Made by a program: the position numbers and the translations under genes. Below, one piece after another: positions 1 through 11,073 of a stretch of 64,000 bases of DNA (position 1 is its first letter; each line of letters begins with the position of its first letter). The DNA is from Tragulus kanchil. Lineage: Eukaryota; Chordata; Mammalia; Artiodactyla; Tragulidae. The stretch covers positions 156,255,501 to 156,319,500 of the forward strand of contig JAIOJX010000005.1 in NCBI GenBank assembly GCA_022376925.1. Reading direction: 5' to 3'. A model generated the notes under the pieces. It saw only the letters and a program-made list of their open reading frames with translations. It was not told the origin of the DNA and ran no database searches.

Positions 1-190
1 GAACGTGCCTGCCAACGCAGGGGACCTAAGAGGCTCAGGTTCTACCCCCAAGTCAGGAAGATCCCCCCACCAGAGGAGTGCATGGCAACCCACTTCAGTA
101 TTCTTGCCTGTAGAATCCCATGGACAGAGAAGCCTGCAGGGCTATAGTTCATAGAGCTGCACAGAGTTAGACACCACTGAAGTGACTTAG
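1..190 (+). mobile_element. Bov-tA SINE, cut by window start
   Basis: The left part matches the tRNA-Glu-derived head of Bov-tA from its internal 'ctgccaa.gcagg' motif. The right part is the Bov-A body with the diagnostic words 'atggcaaccca', 'tattcttgcctg' and 'cccatggacag'. A (CA)n tail follows at about 190-208. The head start is outside the window. Not a gene; a frame through it has no coding meaning. Confidence 0.85.
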
Positions 191-2251
191 CACACACACA
201 CACACACTGGAGTGTGTAGATACTACTATTTTTGTTGGTCTCATTTTACAGATGAAAAAATTGAGACCTAGAGAGAAGAAACTGCCAAGTCCTCGCAGAT
301 AGTGAACAGAAGCATTTTGGGTTTGAACATACCTGGTTTTATTCAACTACTAAGCTTTCCATAAAGGGGTCTAGGGGAACGATGCTACATTCGTCAACAA
401 TGCAGATGAAGCTCCTACCAGGGTCAGGTGCACGCCATGAAAAAGACAAGACACAAGACAAGGTGTTTGCCCTCAAATGCCCTCAGGAAGGGATTACCCA
501 AATGGTAGCACCACACTTGCCAGGATGGTGGAATCACTTGTGCAGTTTTTTCTTCATCTCTACTGTTTTATTTTCTACGTTTTCGAAAATAAGCAGGTAT
601 TCCTTAAAGAGTCAGACACAACTTAGCCACTGAACAACCTTTTATAAAGAGAAATTTGAAAAAAAAAAAAACAAAAACAAAGATTCCACATCCTATCTCC
701 TACTTGATTATTATCAAATGACCAGACAGGAGCAGGACGATCTCTCTGTTCTAAGAGGCAGGAGACCAGCCAAATGAACAGGACAGCACAGCAACTCTGT
801 CATGCCATCAACATTTTGCCCGTGATCCATCTTCAGGCAGCTTTTCAATAGAAGAAGACCAATAGTTTTTTTTTTCCCTAGCCAAAACTGAAATTAGAAA
901 GTTTTTCCACACCTAATAATTAAAAGAAAGAAAATACAGTGAAGACCCAGCTCCTCCTCTGGTATTCCAGACTCTTGATTAAGTGATCAGCAACCCCCTC
1001 GGCTGTTTTCCCTCCCTTGGTCCCACTCACCTCACCCAGCAGCCAGGCTAGACTTCCCGAGGTTTCCCTAAGCCTAGCCAGCACTCTGACTTTTGCTTAT
1101 GCAGAGCCTTCTGCCCATGATGCCCTTTGCTTCCTCTACCTAAGAGGCTCAGGTTCTACCCCCAAGTCAGGAAGATCCCCCCACCAGAGGAGTGCATGGC
1201 AACCCACTTCAGTATTCTTGCCTGTAGAATCCCATGGACAGAGAAGCCTGCAGGGCTATAGTTCATAGAGCTGCACAGAGTTAGACACCACTGAAGTGAC
1301 TTAGCACACACACACACACACTGGAGTGTGTAGATACTACTATTTTTGTTGGTCTCATTTTACAGATGAAAAAATTGAGACCTAGAGAGAAGAAACTGCC
1401 AAGTCCTCGCAGATAGTGAACAGAAGCATTTTGGGTTTGAACATACCTGGTTTTATTCAACTACTAAGCTTTCCATAAAGGGGTCTAGGGGAACGATGCT
1501 ACATTCGTCAACAATGCAGATGAAGCTCCTACCAGGGTCAGGTGCACGCCATGAAAAAGACAAGACACAAGACAAGGTGTTTGCCCTCAAATGCCCTCAG
1601 GAAGGGATTACCCAAATGGTAGCACCACACTTGCCAGGATGGTGGAATCACTTGTGCAGTTTTTTCTTCATCTCTACTGTTTTATTTTCTACGTTTTCGA
1701 AAATAAGCAGGTATTCCTTAAAGAGTCAGACACAACTTAGCCACTGAACAACCTTTTATAAAGAGAAATTTGAAAAAAAAAAAAACAAAAACAAAGATTC
1801 CACATCCTATCTCCTACTTGATTATTATCAAATGACCAGACAGGAGCAGGACGATCTCTCTGTTCTAAGAGGCAGGAGACCAGCCAAATGAACAGGACAG
1901 CACAGCAACTCTGTCATGCCATCAACATTTTGCCCGTGATCCATCTTCAGGCAGCTTTTCAATAGAAGAAGACCAATAGTTTTTTTTTTCCCTAGCCAAA
2001 ACTGAAATTAGAAAGTTTTTCCACACCTAATAATTAAAAGAAAGAAAATACAGTGAAGACCCAGCTCCTCCTCTGGTATTCCAGACTCTTGATTAAGTGA
2101 TCAGCAACCCCCTCGGCTGTTTTCCCTCCCTTGGTCCCACTCACCTCACCCAGCAGCCAGGCTAGACTTCCCGAGGTTTCCCTAAGCCTAGCCAGCACTC
2201 TGACTTTTGCTTATGCAGAGCCTTCTGCCCATGATGCCCTTTGCTTCCTCT
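24..2251 (+). repeat. Tandem duplication A (offset 1114)
   Basis: Copy 1 is 24-1137 and copy 2 is 1138-2251, head to tail, essentially identical. The junction at 1137/1138 joins 'ttgcttcctct' directly to 'acctaagagg', in the middle of the Bov-tA element. The unique sequence after 2251 continues from the same word. Apart from the SINE at its start, the unit contains poly-A and poly-T tracts and no recognisable gene. Probably an unmerged contig overlap. Confidence 0.93.
1138..1322 (+). mobile_element. Bov-tA SINE, second copy (5' truncated by junction A)
   Basis: Repeats 24-208 exactly, including the (CA)n tail. Its tRNA head is missing because the junction of duplication A falls inside the element. 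No target-site duplication is seen at the junction, so this is not a fresh insertion. Confidence 0.85.
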
Positions 2252-2544
2252 TATAAAGTCCTTGACACCAAGACCCAACTTCATGGTCACGGCTCCTAGG
2301 GTGGCTTCCACTCTGAACTGATTGCTCCATTCTCTGAGCTCCTACAAACTTTGCCCATCCACCGCATGCCGAGAGCTGGCCTGTTGTATTCTAATGAACT
2401 TCGTACCTTCATTCACTTTTCTATCCTTAGCACCAAAATATCAATGGCATAAGGCAACACATGGTAATAATAAAATTTTTAAAAGGGGGCTATTGTGATC
2501 CTCTAGTTTCTGATGGAAGGGTTCCTTCCCAGATAGCATTTTTT

Positions 2545-2768
2545 CTAATATTTATTTGGCTGCGTTGGGTCTGTGTCACATCATGAGGGGCATCGGGGCA
2601 CATGGATTCTCTAGTTGTGTCTGTGGCACGTGGTGTCAATAGTTGTGGCTCACAGGCTTAGCTACTCCGTGGCACATTGGATTTCAGTTGCCAGATGAGG
2701 GATTGACCCCATGTCCTCTGCACTGCACGGTGGAGTCTTAAATACTGGACCAACAAGGAATTCCTGGT
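2545..2768 (-). mobile_element. CHR-type SINE, minus strand
   Basis: On the plus strand this reads as a reversed tRNA-derived SINE: a T-rich start, then 'gttgtggctcacaggc' and 'gggattgaccccatgtcctctgca', and an end near 'ggaccaacaagga'. This is the layout of the cetartiodactyl CHR family. The copy is diverged. Confidence 0.65.
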
Positions 2769-2781
2769 AACAATAATATCT

Positions 2782-3028
2782 GGGGTTTCCCTGGTGGTCC
2801 AGTGGGTAAAGAGTCTGCCTTGCGGTGCAAGGGACACCAGTTTGATCCCTGGCCCAAGAAGATCCCACATGCCATGGAGTGGCTGGACGGGCGTGTCCAA
2901 TTGCAGGCCAGCGCTCTGGAACACATGCACGCAGAGCCACTACTCTGCAACGAGAGAGGCTATTGCAATGCAAGGCCCACACAAGCCGAAGAATAAAGAT
3001 GGATAAAAAATAAATAAATAAATAAAAG
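2782..3028 (+). mobile_element. CHR-2-like SINE
   Basis: Starts with 'tttccctggtggtccagtg', continues through a B-box-like 'gtttgatccctgg' and 'agatcccacatgcc', and ends in an A-rich (TAAA)n tail. Open frames on both strands here are SINE-derived. Confidence 0.8.
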
Positions 3029-3039
3029 AGGCCAAAATG

Positions 3040-4005
3040 TAAAATAATAATAATAACGTCTGAACAGCATGTATCAATTTTCCAGGTCCTTTCTCCACCA
3101 TTATCTCATTTGAGCTACAAAACAACTGGTTGTGGTGGGTACTGGAAGCGCCAAAAATGAATTCTGTGGCAGCAAGTCATGTTGAGGTCCTTACATCTCT
3201 GCTCTTTGGGGGTTACATTTGCCTGAATGGCCATAAAGGGCTGGCCTGTCTCCCAAACCTCACTTATAGGTAAGACAGATGATTCCCATCTCCTGGTCTT
3301 TCGCTCTGCATGCTTCCCAGAGCTCCAGCTCAGCATGTCCTCATCCTGAGCTCCCGCACCAACCAGGTAGGGGGATGATGCTTCTCAGCTGGGCTGAAGA
3401 ATGGATTCTCTCTGAGCTCATGAACACAGCATACCCAGAGCACTAAGAAGGCCACAGCTTCAACTGAGAACCCAGAATGATCCTGCTGGTTCTGTGGAGG
3501 AGAACAGCATCAGTAAGCCCCTGCCATACCCAACCAGGCAGCCAGTTCACAAACCCTGGCTCTGGGAAAGTCACTAGAAGAAGGTATGGACCAAAGGTGC
3601 CCAGAACATCAGAGCCAGAGGGAAGCTTAGAGATTTTCCCGGGCTCAATACCCCTCTAGATAGCTGAAGAAATCAGCCCCAGACTGGAGAGGGACTTGTC
3701 AGAAGCACAGGATGAGTGGGGCAAAGTGAGGGCTGCAAGTGAGCCTTTTCTGATCCAAGCAAGAAAAACACAACCTGAAGACTCTATATTAAAAGAAAGT
3801 CACAAAGGTCCAATTACTGTTTCAGGCATTCTTCAAGTCCACAGCACACAAGGATTCTTGAATGCAACACCACACACAGGAAACAGTGAGGAAAATAGCA
3901 GAGAAAATCTTAAGTCTTTAAATCTTAAAATGTCGTACCCTACCACTGGAGGTCAGGATGTGTCATAATCTATCCCTCCTGACCTCTCCTGTGAGCAAAG
4001 AGGGC
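3040..4005. other. Unique stretch, nothing recognised
   Basis: No clear repeat, splice-flanked frame or RNA gene was found. Short frames of up to 90 codons show no family resemblance. Confidence 0.5.
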
Positions 4006-4009
4006 AGGC

Positions 4010-5158
4010 GGGTCTAAGTCTAAAACTAAATACGAATAAACAAACAGCCCAACCTAAAATGAACAGAGATCTAAACAGACATTTCTCCCAAGAAGACATG
4101 CAGGCGGTCAAAAAGTACATAAAGAGTTGTGCAACACCACTAATCACGAGAAATATGCAAATCAAAACTGCGGCAAGGTAGCATCTTACACTGGTCAGAA
4201 TGGTCATCCTCAGAAAGGCTACCATTAATTAATGCTAGAGAGTGTGGAAAAAAGGGAACCCTGCTACACTGTTGGTGGGAATGTAACTTCGTACAGCCAC
4301 TATGGCAAACAGTATGGAGGGTCTTAAAAAACTAAAAATAGAGCTACCATATGATCCAGCAATCCCACTCCTGCCACATGTCTGGAGAAAACCAAAATTT
4401 GGAAGGATACATGGCTCCCACAACGTTCACTGCAGCACTGTTTACAACAGGCCAGACATGGAAGCAAGCTAAATTCCCATCAACAGAGAAATAAAGAATA
4501 GGTGGTATATATACACAATGGACTACTACTCAGGCGTAAAAAATGAAGGAATGCCACTTGCAGGAACATGGATGGATCTAGAGGTTAGCATACCAAGTGA
4601 AGTAAATTAGAGAAAAACAAATATCATGGTATCACTATATGTGGAATCTATGTTTTTTAAGTGCTACAAAATGAAAACAGACTCACAGATTTCAAAAACA
4701 AACTTGTGATTACCAAAGGGAGAAAGATGGGGGTGAGGGATAAATTTAGGAGTTTGGGATTAACATATACGTACTACTATATATAAAATAGATAACCGAT
4801 AAGGACCTACTATATAGCACAGGGAACGTTACTCAATATTCTGCAATGACCTATATGAGAAAAGAGTCCGAAAAATAATGAATGTATGTGCAAGTGGCTC
4901 AGACAGTGAAGAATCTGCCTGCAATGCAGGAGACCCAGGTTCCATCCCTGGGTCAGGAAGGCCCCCTGGAGGAGGGCATGGCAGCCCACTCCAGTTGATG
5001 GCCTGGAGAATGCCATGGACAGAGGAGCCTGGTGGGCGACAGTCCGTGGAGTTGCAAAGAAAGAGTCGGACATGACTGAGCGACTAACACTTTCACAACT
5101 GAAACTAACACAACGTTGTAAATCAACTATATGCCAAGAAAATTAAAAAATAAAACTA
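4010..5158 (+). mobile_element. LINE-1 3' end, interrupted by a SINE
   Basis: Ruminant-type L1 tail: the 'aatatgcaaatcaaaact' word, 'atgatccagcaatcccact', 'acaatggactactactcag', and the 3' UTR word 'taaatcaactat' followed by an A-rich end. The ORF2 end and 3' UTR are represented but full of stops, so it cannot move on its own. A Bov-tA sits inside it at about 4889-5092. Confidence 0.82.
4889..5092 (+). mobile_element. Bov-tA SINE nested in the L1
   Basis: Standard tRNA head ('gaatctgcctgcaatgcagg') and Bov-A body ending 'gactgagcgactaac'. L1 sequence resumes at 'aactgaaactaacaca', which gives the order of insertion: L1 first, SINE later. Confidence 0.85.
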
Positions 5159-5390
5159 TTTCTACATCAACTTTGCAGAATGCTTTGGAATAGAGACCAC
5201 ATGGACTGAAGCTTTCTTTCATTCTCAGGTAACAAGATCCACAAATCTGATCCTTTGGTGTGTCATTAAATATCACTGGTCCCCATTCCTCCCTCTAGGC
5301 ACATTGCAGTTCATACTTCTTGGACTCTTGTGTCTGAGTGGGACCATGGGACTAATTCTGGCCCATGACCGGAGAGGAGAAGCTGAGTGC

Positions 5391-5840
5391 TATGATGGTT
5401 AATTTTATGTGACAACTTGGTTAGACCACAGTGTGACCCTAGATATTTGACAAAGCAAGATGCCTGCATAAAGGTATTTTTAAAAATAGGATAAACATTT
5501 AAATCAGCAGATTCTGAGTAGAGCAGATTACCCTCTATAATGTGGAGGAGCCTCATCTAATCATCTGAAGGCCTTAAAGAAAAAAAGGTGACATCTCCTG
5601 AGGAAGAAAGAATTCTGCCTCCTGGATGCCTTTGGCTTTGACCTGCAACAATGACTCCTTCCCAGGGTCTCCAGCCTGCAGAGCTTTCCTGCCCCCACAA
5701 CCAAGTGAGCCAATTCCTTAACATAAATAAGTGGTAGGAAGGACAGTAAACCGTGAGGAAAGGTAGTTAGGGAGGGAGGAAGGAAATGGGGAGGAAGGGA
5801 GGGATAGAGATCTATGCATCCTGTTGGTTCTCTCTCTGGT
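5391..5840 (+). mobile_element. ERVL-type (MLT2-like) LTR relic
   Basis: Starts 'gatggttaattttatgtg', contains 'cagattaccctctataatg' and 'gagccaattccttaa', and ends near 'catcctgttggttctct'. These words fit an MLT2-like ERVL LTR. A purine-rich (GGGA/AGGA) tract interrupts the 3' part at about 5735-5815. Old non-coding solo LTR; the subfamily is uncertain. Confidence 0.55.
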
Positions 5841-6167
5841 ATCCTTTGTGATCTAGATTCCAGAGCATTTACTGATCAGAACCAGACCTCCTTTGGCACT
5901 GCCGTCACCTACCCTTAGGGAGGTGCCTGTTCTGCCAGCCCTGGTTGCTAAGTTACTATAATGACTGCAGGTCCTGTGTTGACCTGCTACAAACAGGTAG
6001 CACGAGTAGGCAATAAATCCCTGTGATAGGTCACTGCAGCTGGGGGCTCTGTGTCACCACAGCAAAATCTAACTCATACTCGCTAAAGCACTGACTTTCC
6101 CCTTAGATCTGAGATGCTGGAACGTAAGGGAGAATTAAAAAAAACCTAAAAAGTAATGGGGCTGGGG
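5841..6167. other. Unique stretch, nothing recognised
   Basis: No repeat family or coding signal identified. Confidence 0.5.
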
Positions 6168-6397
6168 CTTCCCTGATGGTCCAGTGAGTAAAGACACCAC
6201 CTTGCAGTTCAAGGGGCACCGGTTTGATTCCTAGCCCGGGAAGATCCATGTGCCACAAGCAGCTGGACCAATTACAAGCCAGCGTTCTGGAGCACATGCG
6301 CCCAGAGCTGGTGCTCTGCAACGAGAGAGGCCACTGCAGTGGGAGGCCCACACAGACCGAGGAATAAAGACGAATGAAAAATAAATAAATAAAAAGT
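6168..6397 (+). mobile_element. CHR-2-like SINE
   Basis: 'ggcttccctgatggtccag' head, 'gtttgattcctagcccggg' B-box region, and a (AAATA)n tail. A-rich runs follow to about 6445. Confidence 0.8.
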
Positions 6398-6445
6398 CAA
6401 CAAGAAGATGCCAAAATTTACCAAAAAAAAAAATTAAAAAAAAAA

Positions 6446-7047
6446 GAGTAACGGAGCCATAAAAGGATTTTCATCACAGACTCTCACCAAGTCCCAGACA
6501 CAAGGCTCTCCCTCCAGTTTTCCTCATCTAACTTAGATCCTGGGACGACATAATGCAGAATCCAACTTCAGCCATGTACATGCATCCAAGGTACAATCTC
6601 ACTGGTGAAAGAAACTTCCCTAGAAAATGTTCAGAATTCCGCTGAGGAATCTGACCCTGTGCCTGGAATGGGAAATTCGCCAAAGAACAAAAGTTTCCAC
6701 TACGGCAACAAGAATGCTAAACACGATAAAAAAAATTTTTTTCTCAGTAAGAAAAATGAGACCATGAGTATTTATAAGCCAAAACCCAAAGGCCATTCCT
6801 AGTTCCTGTGAGGTTTCCTGCTGTAGCAGAGGGGGGAAGGGGGCAGGGGGAGGTTAGCAGATTAAGGGGGGCCCTGGGAGGAGCACAGTGTCCTTGGCTC
6901 AAGCACAGGTGGGTTAAATGTGGAGCCTTTTAGGAAATGCAGTTACAAAGTGTTGGGGATTCTCCTTAGGAATCAACAGTGACCCAGAGCCTACATCCAT
7001 GGCTGGGACTCTACATCCATGGATAAATAAAGCCCTCTAACCATAAA
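6446..7047. other. Unique stretch, nothing recognised
   Basis: Contains a 65-codon frame at 6605-6802 with no recognisable domain and a G-rich tract at 6830-6860. I see no gene or repeat here. Confidence 0.5.
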
Positions 7048-7235
7048 TACTGGATTCCCCTGGTGGCTCAGTGGTAAAGAATCTGTCTGCCAATGCAGAA
7101 GACACGGCTTAGATCCAGGAAATGGCAGCCCAGTCTAAAATTCTTCCCTGGGAAATCCCATGGACAGAAGAACCAGGTGGGCTACAATCCACGAAGTCAC
7201 AAAGACTTGGACATGACTGAGCAACTAAACAAAAC
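7048..7235 (+). mobile_element. Bov-tA SINE
   Basis: 'cccctggtggctcagtgg' head, 'ctgccaatgcagaagacac', then a diverged Bov-A body ending 'gactgagcaactaaac'. Internal deletions around the head-body joint. Confidence 0.85.
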
Positions 7236-7324
7236 AACCATACATACACCACACCGGTAAACCCTGGGAGAGACTAAGGTGGAATGGATTTAAACTATTA
7301 TAGAAGAATTCAGCTCAGAATTTA

Positions 7325-7549
7325 GTCATTCTCAACTAGGTAGATGGGGGGAGGGTGCCGTTCTGGGCACAGCTGGCAATGTCTGGAGACAACTCTGGTT
7401 GTCATGACCAGGGCATGCTATTAGCATCTAATGGGCAGAGGCCAGTGATGCTGCTAAATATCCTATAATAAATATCCAACCACACCACCCCTCCATAACT
7501 AAGGATTATCTAGGCTAATACCAAGATGGAGAGACCCTGGTTGAGACTA
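7325..7549 (+). mobile_element. MER5A-like hAT-Charlie relic
   Basis: Words 'ggcaatgtctggagacaa', 'gttgtcatgac' and 'agaggccagtgatgctgct', with 'ctcaac' near the start and 'ttgaga' near the end as degraded inverted termini. Ancient non-autonomous DNA transposon, shared by placental mammals. Confidence 0.7.
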
Positions 7550-8069
7550 AACTCCTAGTTGGGCAGGTGTGGAGGTTTACAACAAAGAGCAGGAAAAACA
7601 CAGAGCAACATACTCTAATAGATAAGATACAGATAAGTAGATCCATCTTGATATTCATATACATATATTGACAAACCAAAGCTGGCTGTGCTGCTACAGC
7701 CCTCCGAGAGGTAGCATAACGTACTTCACATGGGAAGGGGAGTATATCTCCCTGCTGCTCTCTCTTCTCTGATGGGGAGGAAGCCAGCATGACAGTCAGA
7801 TGAGAAGGTCCATTTTTTAGAAGTTGTCCTTAGATTTACAAAGGAGGGAAAGAGAAAATTTTACAAGTGGAACTGGGGGAAAGGCAGTCGAACCTCTTAG
7901 CAAAATCAAGAAGGAGTTAAAGTTAAGTTTCTGATGGGCACCAAGAAGGGAGGAAGGAAGAAGTCCAAACCATAGGACTTCTGACCAAGTAACCAACCTC
8001 TGAGAACAAGGCTATCCAATCTTCAATTCCAATTGTTTGCATTGTTGTAATGTAAACACCATGGGTTTC
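7550..8069. other. Unique stretch, nothing recognised
   Basis: Short frames only. No repeat family recognised. Confidence 0.5.
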
Positions 8070-8214
8070 TTCAAATCTCCTTCAGTTTACCATGTTCACA
8101 AAGCTCTTGTGTAAATGGGACGGTGTGTGTTGTGTAAATCAGGGTACAAGAGCTAAATTTCACATCAGGGTCAACACAATGCAAAAAGAGAATCCATCTG
8201 CACAAAACTAGTAA

Positions 8215-8370
8215 TAACAGTGAAGGTTGATGGCAGGCCTACTATGTGCCAGGCACTGTTCAAGTACCTGACATGCGAACACACTATGGGCACCCAGCTG
8301 TCCTGTGGGGAATATGATATTAACCTTTTTAGGGATAAGAGGTCTGAAGCAGAGGGAATTTTAGCCTCTT
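8215..8370 (+). mobile_element. MIR SINE (repeated at 9333-9488)
   Basis: Contains 'tactatgtgccaggcactg', the MIR core motif, followed by diverged sequence. A frame of 147 codons runs through this MIR and the next Bov-tA, so it is repeat-derived and not a gene. Confidence 0.7.
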
Positions 8371-8464
8371 ACTCAGGGACCACAATGAGTGGAGGTCATG
8401 GGAGAATTCCCATCCAAGTGGTCCTGCTCCAGACCCTGTTTATGAATCACAGTATTAATCATCT

Positions 8465-8662
8465 TAAGTGTGTGTGTGTGTGTTCAGTTGTATCTGACTC
8501 TTTGCTGACGCCCTGGACTATAGACCGCCAGGCTCCTCTGTCCATGCCATTTTTCAGGCAAGAATACTGGAGTGAGCTGCCATTTCCTTCCCTAGGGACC
8601 AAACTCATGTCCCTTGCATCTCCTGCATTGGCAGGCGGATCCTTTATCCCTGCACCATACTA
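8465..8662 (-). mobile_element. Bov-tA SINE, minus strand (repeated at 9583-9780)
   Basis: Begins with a (GT)n run. The reversed Bov-A body contains 'ctcctctgtccatg' and 'caagaatactggagtg', and the reversed tRNA head contains 'tctcctgcattggcaggcgg'. Confidence 0.85.
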
Positions 8663-8744
8663 GTCGAATTTTGGAAATAAGAACTCAGAGCCTAACTCAG
8701 ACCTGAAGCTATCACCTCTTACTTGGGAATCCCTCGACCAGAGG

Positions 8745-8935
8745 TTCTGAGGCTTTAATGTGATCAAGAACACCCAGTGGGCTCAGTGAAACATAAAGCA
8801 GCTGAGCCTGCTGCTTTGGATGTTGCAGGTCTGGGGATGGGGTTGGTCGGCATGGGGGCGGGGCAAGAACTTGCATTTGTATCAAGTTTTAGGGGAAACT
8901 GATTCTGCTACTCTTTAAGAAACACTGCTCTCTTC
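8745..8935 (+). mobile_element. hAT-Charlie (MER-type) relic (repeated at 9863-10053)
   Basis: The run 'gaggttctgaggctttaatg' to 'ctctttaagaaacactg', with the central word 'gaacttgcatttgtatcaag', fits the MER5B/MER20-like non-autonomous hAT group. Diverged, so the subfamily is unsure. Confidence 0.45.
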
Positions 8936-10382
8936 AAGGGATGTGGGGCTCCCTGTGCTCTGGGGGGCTGGATCCAACTCATTTATTTGGAATCTCAAAG
9001 ACAGGGCTACTCAGGTGACATCTGGCCACAGTATCAACCACTGTGTCACTGGAAACTGGAGAAGGCTAATAACAAAGAGAATAGAGGATGGGATAGACAA
9101 ATGGCAATTAGGCTTCAACCTGGAAGACCTCCAGGAGGAAGAGCCTAGTGGTAAGAAGTGGCGACACTGAGATCACTGACTTGTCGCCCGTTCAAAATCT
9201 CCTTCAGTTTACCATGTTCACAAAGCTCTTGTGTAAATGGGACGTGTGTGTGTAAATCAGGGTACAAGAGCTAAATTTCACATCAGGGTCAACACAATGC
9301 AAAAAGAGAATCCATCTGCACAAAACTAGTAATAACAGTGAAGGTTGATGGCAGGCCTACTATGTGCCAGGCACTGTTCAAGTACCTGACATGCGAACAC
9401 ACTATGGGCACCCAGCTGTCCTGTGGGGAATATGATATTAACCTTTTTAGGGATAAGAGGTCTGAAGCAGAGGGAATTTTAGCCTCTTACTCAGGGACCA
9501 CAATGAGTGGAGGTCATGGGAGAATTCCCATCCAAGTGGTCCTGCTCCAGACCCTGTTTATGAATCACAGTATTAATCATCTTAAGTGTGTGTGTGTGTG
9601 TTCAGTTGTATCTGACTCTTTGCTGACGCCCTGGACTATAGACCGCCAGGCTCCTCTGTCCATGCCATTTTTCAGGCAAGAATACTGGAGTGAGCTGCCA
9701 TTTCCTTCCCTAGGGACCAAACTCATGTCCCTTGCATCTCCTGCATTGGCAGGCGGATCCTTTATCCCTGCACCATACTAGTCGAATTTTGGAAATAAGA
9801 ACTCAGAGCCTAACTCAGACCTGAAGCTATCACCTCTTACTTGGGAATCCCTCGACCAGAGGTTCTGAGGCTTTAATGTGATCAAGAACACCCAGTGGGC
9901 TCAGTGAAACATAAAGCAGCTGAGCCTGCTGCTTTGGATGTTGCAGGTCTGGGGATGGGGTTGGTCGGCATGGGGGCGGGGCAAGAACTTGCATTTGTAT
10001 CAAGTTTTAGGGGAAACTGATTCTGCTACTCTTTAAGAAACACTGCTCTCTTCAAGGGATGTGGGGCTCCCTGTGCTCTGGGGGGCTGGATCCAACTCAT
10101 TTATTTGGAATCTCAAAGACAGGGCTACTCAGGTGACATCTGGCCACAGTATCAACCACTGTGTCACTGGAAACTGGAGAAGGCTAATAACAAAGAGAAT
10201 AGAGGATGGGATAGACAAATGGCAATTAGGCTTCAACCTGGAAGACCTCCAGGAGGAAGAGCCTAGTGGTAAGAAGTGGCGACACTGAGATCACTGACTT
10301 GTCGCCCACTCCAGGCAGCAGGACTGAGTTCCTGGCCTAGGGAAAACGCCATCATTCAGTTATGTGCCCTCCCTGGAATCAT

Positions 10383-10570
10383 CGGGCTTCCCTGGTGGCT
10401 CGAATCCACCTGCAATTCAGGAGACACAGGTTTGATCCCCGGGTCAGAAGATCCCCTGAAGGAGGGAATGGCAACCCACTCCAGTATTCTTGCCTGGGAA
10501 GTCCCATGGACAGAGGAACCTGGGGGTCTGCACAGTCCATGAGGTCACAGTCAAGAGTTGGATACGCCAC
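10383..10570 (+). mobile_element. Bov-tA SINE (repeated at 11501-11688)
   Basis: 'gggcttccctggtggctcg' head with a short deletion, 'gtttgatccccgggtcag', and a Bov-A body with 'tggcaacccactccagtatt'. Overlapping frames on both strands (60-88 codons) are SINE-derived. Confidence 0.87.
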
Positions 10571-11054
10571 CACCTGGAACCACTGGGACCCCTTGTTCTT
10601 TGGTGAATCCATCCAGAAAGTCTGAGCAAGAAGCATTTAAACCAGGAAAAACACCCTCTCTCATGGATGGCAAGCTTTCCAGGGCAGTGGTTAGAAGAAA
10701 GGGAAAGTCAAATCACAGCTCTCCTGCTGTGGAACAGACCTTGTTAAGATTCTTAACTGTTCTAAGACCTGGCTTCCACATCTGTAAAGTGGAACAACTT
10801 AACAATCTAAAGCTCAGAGTTGTAAAAAATGAACTGTAGTGACAGGCTCAATATTACAGTGCCCTGCCTAGAAGTAGCTTTGGTCATAGAAATCAGAGCT
10901 AACTGGGTAGCCAGGGAATTCAAACCTCAGTCAAAAGCAGGAACGTTCTTTGTTGCTGCTCATAGCCCATGCAGGAGCCAGGACCTTGAACTTAAGACCC
11001 TAGTCTTTCTCCATAGTTTAAAAGCTGTTCCATCTCAGTGGGTACCCACCAGTC

Positions 11055-11073
11055 TTTTTTTTTTTTTTTTTTT
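11055..11073. repeat. T19 homopolymer (T18 at the copy, about 12173-12190)
   Basis: A run of 19 T in copy 1 and 18 T in copy 2 of duplication C. A one-base slip in a homopolymer is what sequencing error or replicate reads of one locus would give. Confidence 0.8.

Larger units (their letters stand above)
8070..10307 (+). repeat. Tandem duplication B (offset 1118)
   Basis: Copy 1 is 8070-9189 and copy 2 is 9191-10307. Copy 2 differs from copy 1 mainly in its first 70 bases: an extra A near 9195 and a shortened GT run near 9244. The rest appears identical, including a MIR, a minus-strand Bov-tA and a hAT-like relic. Its right end overlaps the start of duplication C. Confidence 0.93.

Noticed and set aside
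24..2251. CRISPR-like or phase-variation repeats
   Set aside because: The organism is a mammal, the unit is over 1 kb and there are no spacers.
8220..8663. 147-codon frame present twice (8220 and 9338)
   Set aside because: It runs through a MIR and a reversed Bov-tA, and the second copy is part of duplication B. No conserved domain.
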